Translations under genes and position numbers: made by a program
Source: Afipia sp.
GTDB lineage: Bacteria; Pseudomonadota; Alphaproteobacteria; Rhizobiales; Xanthobacteraceae
Reading direction: 5' to 3'
Length of the DNA: 64,000 nt
Assembly (NCBI GenBank): GCA_030652315.1
Contig: JAUSAX010000101.1
Span: 1 to 64,000 of the forward strand
Shown here: positions 21,360-31,128 of the stretch, one piece after another
How positions within the stretch are numbered: the first letter of the stretch is position 1
Layout of the letters: the number at the start of each line of letters is the position of its first letter
Notes under the pieces: generated by a model
What the model saw: only the letters and a program-made list of their open reading frames with translations
Database searches by the model: none
Told to the model about the DNA's origin: nothing

Positions 21360-21474
21360 ATTGCGAGCCAACGGGTCCGGCTTCGCCGGCCCGATGACAG
21401 GCTCCGCGAAGCAATCCAGAACTAAGATGCAAAGAGCTGGATTGCTTCGTCGCAAGCGCTCCTCGCAATGATGG
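21360..21474. repeat. intergenic palindromic repeat (attgcgag...gcgaagcaatccag...ctggattgcttcgtcgc...ctcgcaatgatgg)
   Basis: Nested inverted repeats between mltB and recJ 3' ends. Confidence 0.8.
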
Positions 21475-21475
21475 C

Positions 21476-23317
21476 CTAACGAATAACGCTCGGCCCTAGA
21501 TCAGGCACAGCAACATCCGTTACGCGCATCTGCACGCGTTCTGAACCCTGCCAGCGATCGACTGTGAGCGATCCGGCGACATGCAGCATTTGTCCGCGAT
21601 TTTCGATCAGCGCACTGCCGAGTTTCTGACCGATCGAGCGGAATGCGATGCCGTTGACGAACGCTCCGTCGCCGGACTTGAAACGCAGCCGCAGATGCGC
21701 CTGTCCGACTTCGTCCGCATAGACGAGTTGGTGAGACGGCAGCGCGATCAGCGGTTCGGGATTGCCTGCGCCGAAAGGTCCGGCGCGGTTCATGGTGTTG
21801 ACGAAATCGGTCGTCACCGCGCGCGCGCTCACCGCACCATCAATGAACAGCTCATTCGCGTGCCGCGCATCGGCGACGGTCGCCGCCAGCTCGGTTTCAA
21901 CAAAGGCCCGAAATTCAGCAAGGCGCTCCTTTTTCAAGGTGATGCCTGCGGCCATGGCATGTCCGCCGCCTTTCAGCAAAATTCCTTCCTTGACCGCCTC
22001 GCGCACCACCTTGCCGAGATCGACGCCCGGAATGGAGCGCCCCGACCCGGTACCAATACCGCCAGGCTCGAGCGCAATCGCAAACGCGGGCCGCGAAAAC
22101 TTTTCCTTCAGGCGCGACGCCACGAGACCCACCACACCCGGGTGCCAGCCCTCGGAGGCCGTGACGATCACCGAGCCTTTGTCGTCGAGACCGAGTGAAG
22201 CCAGCGCCTCGGCCTCGGCCTGCGCTTCCGCCATTTGCTCGATAACGCGGCGCTCGGTGTTGAGACGGTCCAGTTCGGCGGCGATCCGGGCGGCTTCTGA
22301 AATATCGCCTTCCAGCAGCAACCGCACGCCCAGGTCAGCGCGCCCGATACGGCCGCCGGCATTGATGCGCGGCCCCAACATGAATCCCAGATGCCACGCT
22401 TCAGGCGGACCGCTAAGCCGGGAGACATCCATCAATGCGGTGTGACCGACGTGATCGCGACGGCGCAGTGCGATCAAACCCTTGGCGACAAAGGCGCGGT
22501 TGAGGCCGGTGAGAGAAGCAACGTCGGCGACGGTGCCGAGTGCGACATGATGGAGCGCATCGAGCAGATTGGGTTCGGGCCGAACATCGCTCCAGAAGTT
22601 GCGGGCACGCAATTCGCGGTTCACCGCCACCAGCGTGACGAACACGAGACCGACCGCGGCCAGATGCCCGAGGCCCGACAGATCGTCGAGGCGGTTCGGA
22701 TTCACCAGCGCATCTACCACTGGCAGTTCGTCGCCGCACTGGTGATGATCGATCACCACCACGTCCATGCCGAGACGCTTGGCTTCTGCAAGCGGCTCGA
22801 TGCTCGTCGTGCCGCAATCGACTGTCACCAGCAGCGTCGCGCCCTTGTTGGCAAGACCGCGTACGGCTTCCACATTGGGGCCGTAGCCTTCGAAGATGCG
22901 GTCGGGAATATGGATCAGCGGATCGAGCCCGCAGTGACGCAAATGCCAGGTCAGCAGCGCCGCCGAGGTCGCGCCGTCCACGTCATAGTCGCCAAAGATC
23001 GCGACCTTTTCGCCGCCCGTTGCCGCATCGGCAATGCGCTTGGCGGCGGCTTCCATTTCCGTCACCGTCAACGGATCGGGCAGCAGTTTGCGGATAGTCG
23101 GATCGAGGAAGTCATCAACGGCATCGATGTCGATGCCACGGCCAGCGATGATCCGCGCCAGCATTTCCGGCACCTGATAACGCTGCGCAATGGCGAGCGC
23201 CCGCGCCGCACCACGGGGGTCTAGCCGGTCGCGCCACACGCGACCAGTCGCTGACTTGGTCACGCCGAGAAAGGCAGGGACCGACTCAACAGGTAATGCG
23301 GATGCAGGGAGCGTCAT
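21476..23317 (-). CDS. recJ: single-stranded-DNA-specific exonuclease RecJ
   Basis: DHH motifs (FGDYDVDGATSAALL, VIDHHQ), DHHA1 domain; start trimmed to MTLPASALPV. Confidence 0.95.
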   Translation of the reverse strand: MTLPASALPVESVPAFLGVTKSATGRVWRDRLDPRGAARALAIAQRYQVPEMLARIIAGRGIDIDAVDDFLDPTIRKLLPDPLTVTEMEAAAKRIADAATGGEKVAIFGDYDVDGATSAALLTWHLRHCGLDPLIHIPDRIFEGYGPNVEAVRGLANKGATLLVTVDCGTTSIEPLAEAKRLGMDVVVIDHHQCGDELPVVDALVNPNRLDDLSGLGHLAAVGLVFVTLVAVNRELRARNFWSDVRPEPNLLDALHHVALGTVADVASLTGLNRAFVAKGLIALRRRDHVGHTALMDVSRLSGPPEAWHLGFMLGPRINAGGRIGRADLGVRLLLEGDISEAARIAAELDRLNTERRVIEQMAEAQAEAEALASLGLDDKGSVIVTASEGWHPGVVGLVASRLKEKFSRPAFAIALEPGGIGTGSGRSIPGVDLGKVVREAVKEGILLKGGGHAMAAGITLKKERLAEFRAFVETELAATVADARHANELFIDGAVSARAVTTDFVNTMNRAGPFGAGNPEPLIALPSHQLVYADEVGQAHLRLRFKSGDGAFVNGIAFRSIGQKLGSALIENRGQMLHVAGSLTVDRWQGSERVQMRVTDVAVPDLGPSVIR

Positions 23318-23367
23318 GATGCCTTCCGCAGGTAAGGACGAAGCGCCAATGTTCAATGATTCGCGAA

Positions 23368-23464
23368 CGCCATCCTTCGAGGCTCGCAAGCTCGCACCTC
23401 AGGATGACGACTACTTTTCCGTCACCCTGAGGTGCCGAAGCGAAGGCCTCGAAGGGCGACGGCA
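23368..23464. repeat. intergenic palindromic repeat (catccttcgaggc...cgcacctcaggatgacg...caccctgaggtgc...gcctcgaaggg)
   Basis: Inverted repeat between recJ and the HAD gene. Confidence 0.8.
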
Positions 23465-23477
23465 TTTAGCCACTATT

Positions 23478-24188
23478 CTAGCAGCCGAGCTTGTCGGCAA
23501 GGTCGTTGAAATCCGTGACGACAAAATCCCAGTTTCCCTCGGCCTTGAAATCACGATTCTGAAACGGACCATACTCCGTGACGCGCGGCACGAAAGCCGT
23601 CTTCAGGCCGAGCGCCTGCGCCGCCGCCAGATCGTTATTGTGAGCTGCGACCATCATCACCTGCTGCGGCGCCAGACCGAGAATCTTCGCCGCACCCAGA
23701 TAGGCTTCGCGATCAGGCTTGTAGTGACGGAAAATTTCGGCGCTCAGCACCAGATCCCACGGCAGGCCGGCATGCTTCGCCATGTTGGTCAGGAGCGCGA
23801 CGTTGCCGTTGGACAGCGGGCTGATGATGAACTTCGTCTTCAGCCGCGTCAGGCCGCCGACGCTGTCCGGCCACGGGTTGAGGCTGTGCCAGCCTCGGGT
23901 GAGATAATCGAAATCGGCCGGTGTCAGACCGGTGATGCCGAGCTTTGCCGTGAGCGGCTCGATGGATTGCCGCTGCAGGTCGTCGAGGATCACGAATCCC
24001 CGCTCCGGATGTTTGCGAACCTCGTCCATCGACGGCATGTACGCGGCGCGCCAGCCATCGACCAGCGCGGTCCAGTCGCCCTTGATGCCCTTCGCCTTGC
24101 CCCATGCGGTGAAATTATCGATCAGACTGGTCCGCCAATCGACCACGGTCCCGAAGACATCGAACACCAGCGCCTTGATCTCGGACAT
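23478..24188 (-). CDS. haloacid dehalogenase type II (HAD superfamily)
   Basis: ALVFDVFGTVVDWRTSLI, ISPLSNGNVALL, MMVAAHNNDLAAAQALGLKTAFVPR. Confidence 0.9.
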   Translation of the reverse strand: MSEIKALVFDVFGTVVDWRTSLIDNFTAWGKAKGIKGDWTALVDGWRAAYMPSMDEVRKHPERGFVILDDLQRQSIEPLTAKLGITGLTPADFDYLTRGWHSLNPWPDSVGGLTRLKTKFIISPLSNGNVALLTNMAKHAGLPWDLVLSAEIFRHYKPDREAYLGAAKILGLAPQQVMMVAAHNNDLAAAQALGLKTAFVPRVTEYGPFQNRDFKAEGNWDFVVTDFNDLADKLGC

Positions 24189-24197
24189 CGCACCCCT

Positions 24198-24273
24198 CTA
24201 GTGTCCTGAATCCGAAGTTCGCCTCATTTTGTAGCACGTTCCATAGCGGACTTCGGATTCAAAAGGACACTAG
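24198..24273. repeat. CTAG-bounded palindrome 1 (ctagtgtcctgaatccgaagttcgc...gcggacttcggattcaaaaggacactag)
   Basis: Near-perfect inverted repeat starting and ending with CTAGTG/CACTAG. Confidence 0.9.
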
Positions 24274-24287
24274 AAATAGTAATAATT

Positions 24288-24364
24288 CTAGTGTGGTTTT
24301 GGTTCGCAAGTCCGCAAAATAGCGCGCTGTAGAAATGATGCGGACTTGCGAACCACCACACTAG
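24288..24364. repeat. CTAG-bounded palindrome 2 (ctagtgtggttttggttcgcaagtccgca...tgcggacttgcgaaccaccacactag)
   Basis: Near-perfect inverted repeat with the same termini, 14 bp from palindrome 1. Confidence 0.9.
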
Positions 24365-24810
24365 AGAATCTTGCGGTATTGCATGAAGCCCGACCGATCG
24401 GCGACTTCGTCATACAGAATCTGTGCGCGCGCGTTTTCGAACTGCGTCAGCCAGTGCACCCTGCTCGCACCGGCGGCCTTCGCCTTTTCGTAAACGGCCT
24501 CGATCAGCTTGCGGCCCACGCCATGCCCGCGCGCGCCTTCGTTCACGAACAGATCCTGCAGATAGCAGTAGTTGCCGACCGTCCAACAGGAGCGGTGGTA
24601 AAGGAAATGGACAATGCCGGTCAGCTTTTCATCGACAAACGCGCCGAGCACGTACATCGGCTCCGCGTCTTCGTGAAAGCGCTGCCATGTCACAGCCGTT
24701 GTCTCAGCCGGAACCGTAGCTTTGTAGAACTTGAGGTAACCGGCCCACAAAGGCTCCCACGCCTCGCGTTCATCCACGCGAAGAGGCCGGATGACAACGC
24801 GCTCGATCAT
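24361..24810 (-). CDS. GNAT family N-acetyltransferase
   Basis: 149 aa; LQDLFVNEGARGHGVGRKLIEAVYEKAKAAGASRVHWLTQ (acetyl-CoA binding motif). Confidence 0.9.
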   Translation of the reverse strand: MIERVVIRPLRVDEREAWEPLWAGYLKFYKATVPAETTAVTWQRFHEDAEPMYVLGAFVDEKLTGIVHFLYHRSCWTVGNYCYLQDLFVNEGARGHGVGRKLIEAVYEKAKAAGASRVHWLTQFENARAQILYDEVADRSGFMQYRKIL

Positions 24811-24823
24811 GGGGATGTCCTGC

Positions 24824-25822
24824 TCAATCGAGGTGGAACTTCTCGAACTGGCGATGCTCGCCCTTAATGATGCGAACGGTCCCGGTCACCGAGCGCATCA
24901 CGACAGTCTCGGTCTCGATCACGTTTTTGCGGAATTTAACGCCGGACAGCAGCGAGCCGTCGGTAACGCCGGTCGCCGCGAACAGGCAATCGCCGCGCGC
25001 CATGTCCTCGATGCCGTAGATCATCTTGGGGTCGGTCACACCCATCTTCAGAGCGCGCTCGCGCTTCTCGTCGGTATCGAGAATGAGACGGCACTGCATC
25101 TGGCCGCCGATGCAGCGCAGCGCGGCCGCAGCCAGCACGCCTTCCGGCGCGCCACCGGTGCCGATGTAGATGTCGACGCCGGTGTTGTCCGGGTCGGCAG
25201 TGTGGATCACGCCAGCGACGTCGCCGTCGGTGATAAGACGAACCGCCGCGCCCGTGGAGCGGATCGCGTTGATGATGTCAGCGTGGCGCGGACGATCCAG
25301 CACCAGCGCGGTGATCGCCGACGGATGCACGTCCTTGGCGCGCGCGAGACGGCGGATGTTTTCGGCAGGCGATGCATCCAGTTCCACAACATGCTTCGGG
25401 TAGCCGGGACCGATGGCAATCTTCTGCATATAGACGTCCGGGGCATTCAGTAGCGTGCCGCCCTCCGCCATCGCCATGGTCGCGATCGCGCCCGGCATGT
25501 TCTTGGCGCACAAGGTTGTGCCTTCCAGCGGATCGACCGCAATATCGACTTCCGGACCGGCGTCCGAGCCGACCTTTTCACCGATGAACAGCATCGGCGC
25601 TTCGTCGCGTTCGCCCTCGCCGATCACGACGGTGCCCTGAATTGGAATCTTGTTGAGCTCGCGGCGCATCGCGTCCACCGCCGCCTGGTCGGCGGCCTTC
25701 TCGTTGCCGTGTCCCCGAAGGCGCGCAGCGGACACAGCGGCACGCTCAGTCACGCGCACGATTTCGAGTGTGAGAATGCGTTCCAGCAGCAGCTGCGGCG
25801 GAACGGAAATCGTAACGGACAT
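24824..25822 (-). CDS. glpX: class II fructose-1,6-bisphosphatase
   Basis: VVIGEGERDEAPMLFIGE, DIAVDPLEGTTLCA. Confidence 0.95.
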   Translation of the reverse strand: MSVTISVPPQLLLERILTLEIVRVTERAAVSAARLRGHGNEKAADQAAVDAMRRELNKIPIQGTVVIGEGERDEAPMLFIGEKVGSDAGPEVDIAVDPLEGTTLCAKNMPGAIATMAMAEGGTLLNAPDVYMQKIAIGPGYPKHVVELDASPAENIRRLARAKDVHPSAITALVLDRPRHADIINAIRSTGAAVRLITDGDVAGVIHTADPDNTGVDIYIGTGGAPEGVLAAAALRCIGGQMQCRLILDTDEKRERALKMGVTDPKMIYGIEDMARGDCLFAATGVTDGSLLSGVKFRKNVIETETVVMRSVTGTVRIIKGEHRQFEKFHLD

Positions 25823-25876
25823 AGGCTAACTCCCAAGACAACAAACGTGGCGATGGACCCGGCTGACCGGACCCTA

Positions 25877-27199
25877 TCAGTTCTTTTCGATGCGGATGAC
25901 CTGCGGACGGCCGGTTATCACCCGATCTTGCTGGACGGCGTGCAAAGCGCGGCGCACCGCATCCTCAGTGGTGGCGTAGGTAATGAGAATGACAGGCACC
26001 GGCGATGGCTTGCCGCGCGTATTTGTCAGTTCAACTGCGCCATCAGGATGACGCTGCACGATCGATTCAATGGAAATTTTCTGCTCGGCGAGACGCGTCG
26101 CGATGGTCGCCGCGGTTCCGGCAAGGTCGCGCGCCATCAGGCGAATGTAATAGCCGCCTTCGTGACGCTTCATCGGCGCCTTGGTCGCGATTTTCAGCTT
26201 CGCAATCGGCCGTCCGAAGGGAGCTGCGCGAATGCCGCGCGCAACATCTGCGATGTCGGCGAGTACCGCCGAAGCGGTCGCTGCACCACCGGCGCCGGGG
26301 CCGACCAGCGTAATCGGCGGAAATCCCTCGCCGTCAATGGTGACCGCATTGGTCACGTCCATGACCTGCGCAATCGAGGATGACTTCGGCACCATGGTTG
26401 GGTGCACGCGCTGCTCGATACCGGACTCGGTCCGCACCGCGACGCCAAGCAGCTTGACGCGATAACCAAGCTCCTCAGCCGCGCGCAGATCTTCCGGCGC
26501 AATCGACGAAATACCTTCGACGTAAACCGCGCTTTGATTGACTTTGGTGCCGAACGCAAGGCTTGCGAGAATGGCGAGCTTCTGCGCGGTGTCATGTCCA
26601 TCCACGTCAAACGACGGATTGGCCTCAGCGTAGCCCAGCCGCTGCGCATCCTTGAGGCATTCCGCGAACGACAATCCCTCGCGCTCCATCCGGGTCAGGA
26701 TGTAGTTGCAGGTGCCGTTGAGAATGCCATAGACGCGATGGATGTCGGTGCCGGCGAGGCCTTCGCGCAATGTCTTGATGACGGGAATGGCCGCGCCCAC
26801 GGCGGCTTCGTAGTTCAGTGCACCGCCGTGTTTCTCGGCCAGCGCAGCAAGCCGCGAACCGTGCTTGGCGATCAGCGCCTTGTTCGCAGTAACCACCGAT
26901 TTTCCGTTTCGCAGCGCAGCTTCGATCGCCGACAACGCCGGCTCACCGGAACCGCCCATCAGTTCGACGAAGCAGTCGATCTTCGGATCATTGGCGAGCG
27001 CCAGCGGGTTCTTCGCCCATTCGAGGCCCCGCAGATCAAGTCCGCGCTTCTTGGCTTTGGAGCGAGCGGACACTGCGACAACCCGGACGCCACGGCCGCA
27101 CCGCGCCGACAAGGCCCTGCTCTGACTTTCGATCAGGCGGAGTACCTCGGCACCCACGGTGCCGAGACCCGCAATACCCACCTTGAGTGGTGCGACCAT
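25877..27199 (-). CDS. hom: homoserine dehydrogenase with C-terminal ACT domain
   Basis: VGIAGLGTVGAEVLRLI, GILNGTCNYILTRM, ACT domain at the C-terminus. Confidence 0.95.
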   Translation of the reverse strand: MVAPLKVGIAGLGTVGAEVLRLIESQSRALSARCGRGVRVVAVSARSKAKKRGLDLRGLEWAKNPLALANDPKIDCFVELMGGSGEPALSAIEAALRNGKSVVTANKALIAKHGSRLAALAEKHGGALNYEAAVGAAIPVIKTLREGLAGTDIHRVYGILNGTCNYILTRMEREGLSFAECLKDAQRLGYAEANPSFDVDGHDTAQKLAILASLAFGTKVNQSAVYVEGISSIAPEDLRAAEELGYRVKLLGVAVRTESGIEQRVHPTMVPKSSSIAQVMDVTNAVTIDGEGFPPITLVGPGAGGAATASAVLADIADVARGIRAAPFGRPIAKLKIATKAPMKRHEGGYYIRLMARDLAGTAATIATRLAEQKISIESIVQRHPDGAVELTNTRGKPSPVPVILITYATTEDAVRRALHAVQQDRVITGRPQVIRIEKN

Positions 27200-27234
27200 T
27201 TTGCTGAAAACCTGCCGGAAAACTCGAGTTAATT

Positions 27235-27307
27235 AGGCATGATCTGGTCCGAAAACCGGTTCCACCCTCGGGTCGAGCCCGAGGGCATGCTTTTCGGGAT
27301 CATGCCT
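27235..27307. repeat. dispersed palindrome, copy C, with nested ccctcgggtcgagcccgaggg hairpin
   Basis: aggcatgatctggtccgaaaaccggtt...cttttcgggatcatgcct; overlaps the aminotransferase stop codon. Confidence 0.85.
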
Positions 27308-28523
27308 ACCGCCGATTGGCGAGCGGAACCACGTTGTGCAACGATTCAACGCCACTTTCAAGGAAGCGCCGGATATTGCGGGCGGCCTGGCGAATTCGCT
27401 GCTCGTTTTCCACCATCGCGATGCGGACATAGCCTTCGCCATGCTCGCCGAAGGCGACACCGGGCGACACAACGACACCGGATTTCTCCACCATGAGCGT
27501 GGCGAACTGCATGCTGCCGACTTCGCGGAACTTCTCCGGCAGCGGCGCCCAGGCGAACATCGAGGCCGCGGGCGGCGGAATATCCCAGCCAGCCCGGCCA
27601 AAGGTTTCGACCAGTACGTCGCGGCGCTTGCGGTAGGTGTCGCGCATTTCCTTGATGCAATCCTGCGGACCGTTCAGCGCAGCGGTCGCCGCAACCTGGA
27701 CCGGCGTGAACGCACCGTAGTCGAGGTACGACTTCACGCGGGTCAGCGCAGCGATGATCCGCTCATTGCCGACCGCAAATCCCATGCGCCAGCCGGCCAT
27801 CGAGAACGTCTTCGACATCGAGGTGAATTCCACCGTGACATCGATCGCACCGGGCACCTGCAGCACCGAGGGCGGCGGAACGCCGTCGAAATACAGTTCT
27901 GCGTAGGCCAGATCGGACAGAATGAAGATCTCGTGCTTCTTCGCGAACGCGACGAGGTCCCGGTAGAAATCGAGCGACGCGACGTAGGCCGTCGGATTCG
28001 ACGGATAACACGCAATCATCGCGATCGGCTTGGGGATCGAGTGAGTGATCGCCTTCTCGAGTGCGCTGAACAATTCAGGGGTCGGCTCTGCGGGAACCGA
28101 GCGAACCACGCCGCCGGCCATCAGGAAGCCGAAGGCGTGGATCGGGTAGCTCGGGTTCGGCACCAGCACCACGTCGCCGGGCGATGTGATCGCCTGCGCG
28201 ACATTGGCGAAGCCTTCCTTGGAGCCAAGCGTCGCGACGATCTGGGTTTCCGGATTGAGCTTCACGCCGAAGCGGCGCTCATAATAGGCAGCCTGCGCGC
28301 GGCGCAGGCCCACGATGCCTTTCGACGCCGAGTAGCGGTCGGTGCGCGGCTTGCCGAGCGTCTCCTTGAGCTTTTCGATCACATGCGGCGGTGTCGGCAG
28401 GTCCGGATTTCCCATGCCCAGATCGATGATATCGGCCCCGGCGTTCCGCGCGGCCGCCTTGGCCCGATTGACTTGCTCGAACACGTAAGGCGGCAGACGG
28501 CGGATACGGTAAAACTCTTCCAT
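27306..28523 (-). CDS. class I PLP-dependent aminotransferase (DapL/AlaA-like)
   Basis: SMSKTFSMAGWRMGFAVGN lysine motif, upstream of hom. Confidence 0.9.
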   Translation of the reverse strand: MEEFYRIRRLPPYVFEQVNRAKAAARNAGADIIDLGMGNPDLPTPPHVIEKLKETLGKPRTDRYSASKGIVGLRRAQAAYYERRFGVKLNPETQIVATLGSKEGFANVAQAITSPGDVVLVPNPSYPIHAFGFLMAGGVVRSVPAEPTPELFSALEKAITHSIPKPIAMIACYPSNPTAYVASLDFYRDLVAFAKKHEIFILSDLAYAELYFDGVPPPSVLQVPGAIDVTVEFTSMSKTFSMAGWRMGFAVGNERIIAALTRVKSYLDYGAFTPVQVAATAALNGPQDCIKEMRDTYRKRRDVLVETFGRAGWDIPPPAASMFAWAPLPEKFREVGSMQFATLMVEKSGVVVSPGVAFGEHGEGYVRIAMVENEQRIRQAARNIRRFLESGVESLHNVVPLANRR

Positions 28524-28743
28524 GGGTCGGGCTCCGAAGACCGGTAAAACCGGCGGTAACAGACGAGATCAGTAACGCGTTTTGCACCGAAGTGGAATTC
28601 GGCACGGTGGTTAGAAGGTGCGGAATTTCAGCATATTAAGCGGATTCGGACGCAATGCGGGAGGACCCGCGCCAGAATTTGCATTTTTGCGATTGAATCG
28701 TGGTCTTTTTAGCACCACCGGGGGTTGCGGCGAAGCGTAAATC

Positions 28744-29043
28744 TCAGTTGGTGCGGCGCTGGGCGGCCTTTGCGCCGGAGGCCTGCCGATCACGGGCCGC
28801 TAGCAAATCCTTCTCCAGCTTGTCCTGCTGGGCCTGATCCAGCACCGTTTCCTGACGGGGCGCCGGCAGGTCATGGACGGGCAGATACTCTGCCGGGGTT
28901 GCAGGCCGCGCTGGCGTATTTGCAGGCAGCCCGACCAAGGGTGCGTCAGCAATCGTGGACGCGCAACCGCCGAGGGCAAGGCCAAGCAACAGCAAGCCGG
29001 CCCAAGCCGGCGACTGCCGAACCCGCTGCATTTGGCGTCGCAC
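28744..29043 (-). CDS. putative lipoprotein
   Basis: 99 aa; lipobox LALGGCAS. Confidence 0.65.
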   Translation of the reverse strand: MRRQMQRVRQSPAWAGLLLLGLALGGCASTIADAPLVGLPANTPARPATPAEYLPVHDLPAPRQETVLDQAQQDKLEKDLLAARDRQASGAKAAQRRTN

Positions 29044-29310
29044 GAAAATACTAACGTCCTCTGGTTTCGGTCGGCACGATTCCTGCTCTGTGACCAGACA
29101 GGCGATGCGAACTTATCGTCGGCGGAGAGCGTTATCCCAGGGAGAACGATCGCTGCGGAGCAGACCGTGTTCATGAGGCCCTAATGTGACCGAAGTATTA
29201 ATCATGCCGCAACGCAGCACATGCAAATCAGCAAGCCGATCCGAACTATGCCATGATGATCGTGCGAACTCACAAGGTTTGCGGTCGAAACGAAGGTTCA
29301 GAAGTAAGCG

Positions 29311-31128
29311 ATGAGTGACACCTTGCTAAGCACCAAGGCCGGCGACACCGGCGCTACGAAGAGCTTCGATCCAGAGGCATTTTCGGCAAATCTTGCGCGC
29401 GCACTTGAAACAAGCGGCCGCGCCCTCTCGGCCTATCTGAAGCCGCGTGAAAACGGTGAAGACAAGGGCCGGCCACCCGGCGAACTCAACGAAGTGGTGA
29501 AGACGTTTACGTCGGTCGCTGAGTACTGGCTTTCCGACAAGGAACGTGCAGCTGACGTGCAGATGAAGTTCGGCAAGGCGTATCTGGACTTGCTGACCAG
29601 CGCCGCGCGCCGCCTGTCGGGCGAGGCAACGACACCCGCAGCCGAACCGTCGCCGCGCGACAAGCGTTTCCATGATCCTGAATGGAAGACCAATCAGTTT
29701 TTTGATTTCGTGATGCAGGCCTATCTGCTCACCACGCAGTGCGCGAACGACCTCGTCAAGAATGCCGACGGCCTCGACCCGCATACCCGCAAAAAGGCGG
29801 AGTTCTACGTTCAGCAGGTCACCAACGCGATTTCGCCGTCCAACTTTGTGCTGACCAATCCGGAAGTGTTGCGGCAAACGCTGGCAAGCAATGCCGATAA
29901 CCTTGTCCGCGGCATGACGATGCTTGCGGAAGATATCGAGGCCGGACACGGCACGCTCAAAATCCGCCAGTCTGCAGGCAACCTCGAAGTCGGCCGCGAT
30001 GTCGCGCTGACACCGGGCAAGGTCATCTACCAGAATGAGATCATGCAGCTCATTCAGTATTCGCCGGCGACTGAAACTGTCCTGCGCACGCCTTTGCTGA
30101 TCGTGCCGCCGTGGATCAACAAGTTCTACATTCTCGATCTCAACCGGCAGAAGTCGTTTGTCCAGTGGTGCGTCAATCAAGGCATCACGGTGTTCCTGAT
30201 CTCATGGGTCAATCCCGACAAGACGCTCGGCGGCAAGACCTTCGAGGATTACATGCGCCAGGGCCCGCTGACGGCCATGGACGCCATCGAGAAGGCCACC
30301 GGCGAGATGCGCGTCCACACCATGGGCTATTGCGTCGGCGGCACGCTGCTCGCGACGACGCTGGCGTGGCTGGCGGAGAAGCGTCAGGTCCGCGTCACCT
30401 CGGCGACGTTCCTCGCTGCGCAGGTCGATTTCACCCATGCAGGCGATCTGCTTGTGTTCGTCGACGAGAGCCAGATTTCGAATCTCGAACGCGACATGAA
30501 ACAAACCGGCGTCCTCGAAGGCAGCAAGATGGCGATGGCCTTCAACATGCTACGTTCGAATGACCTGATCTGGTCCTACGTCGTCAGCAATTATCTCAAG
30601 GGCAAGGAGCCGGCGGCGTTCGACCTGCTGCACTGGAATTCGGACGCCACGCGCATGCCGGCGGCGAACCATTCCTACTACCTGCGCAACTGCTATCTCG
30701 AGAACCGGCTGTCTACCGGCACCATGGCCATCGACAATACCCATCTCGATCTCTCCAAGGTGAAGGTGCCGATCTACAATCTCGCCACCAAGGAAGATCA
30801 CATCGCGCCCGCTGAATCCGTGCTCTATGGCTCGCAGTTCTTCGGTGGTCCGGTCAAATACGTACTGGCCGGATCAGGCCACATCGCCGGTGTTGTAAAT
30901 CCTCCAGAACTGGGGAAATACCAGTACTGGACCAATGACCGCATCGGCGACGTCACGCTCGCCGACTGGGTCAAGGATGCGCAGGAGCATCAAGGATCAT
31001 GGTGGCCGGATTGGCGCTCATGGGTCGAGTCGATCGACGCCGAACAGGTGCCCGCACGCATCCCCGGCTCCGGGCCCTTGGAAGCGCTCGAAGACGCACC
31101 GGGAAGCTATGTCCGGGTCCGCGCCTGA
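29311..31128 (+). CDS. phaC: class I polyhydroxyalkanoate synthase
   Basis: 605 aa; lipase-like box GYCVGG and PWINKFYILDL. Confidence 0.96.
   Translation: MSDTLLSTKAGDTGATKSFDPEAFSANLARALETSGRALSAYLKPRENGEDKGRPPGELNEVVKTFTSVAEYWLSDKERAADVQMKFGKAYLDLLTSAARRLSGEATTPAAEPSPRDKRFHDPEWKTNQFFDFVMQAYLLTTQCANDLVKNADGLDPHTRKKAEFYVQQVTNAISPSNFVLTNPEVLRQTLASNADNLVRGMTMLAEDIEAGHGTLKIRQSAGNLEVGRDVALTPGKVIYQNEIMQLIQYSPATETVLRTPLLIVPPWINKFYILDLNRQKSFVQWCVNQGITVFLISWVNPDKTLGGKTFEDYMRQGPLTAMDAIEKATGEMRVHTMGYCVGGTLLATTLAWLAEKRQVRVTSATFLAAQVDFTHAGDLLVFVDESQISNLERDMKQTGVLEGSKMAMAFNMLRSNDLIWSYVVSNYLKGKEPAAFDLLHWNSDATRMPAANHSYYLRNCYLENRLSTGTMAIDNTHLDLSKVKVPIYNLATKEDHIAPAESVLYGSQFFGGPVKYVLAGSGHIAGVVNPPELGKYQYWTNDRIGDVTLADWVKDAQEHQGSWWPDWRSWVESIDAEQVPARIPGSGPLEALEDAPGSYVRVRA

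Noticed and set aside
22391-23224. 277-aa + strand ORF opposite recJ
   Set aside because: Shadow of recJ, which has complete DHH motifs on the minus strand
27336-28547. 403-aa + strand ORF covering the aminotransferase gene
   Set aside because: Shadow ORF; composition rich in Arg, His, Gly with no family signature, while the minus strand has a clear PLP aminotransferase
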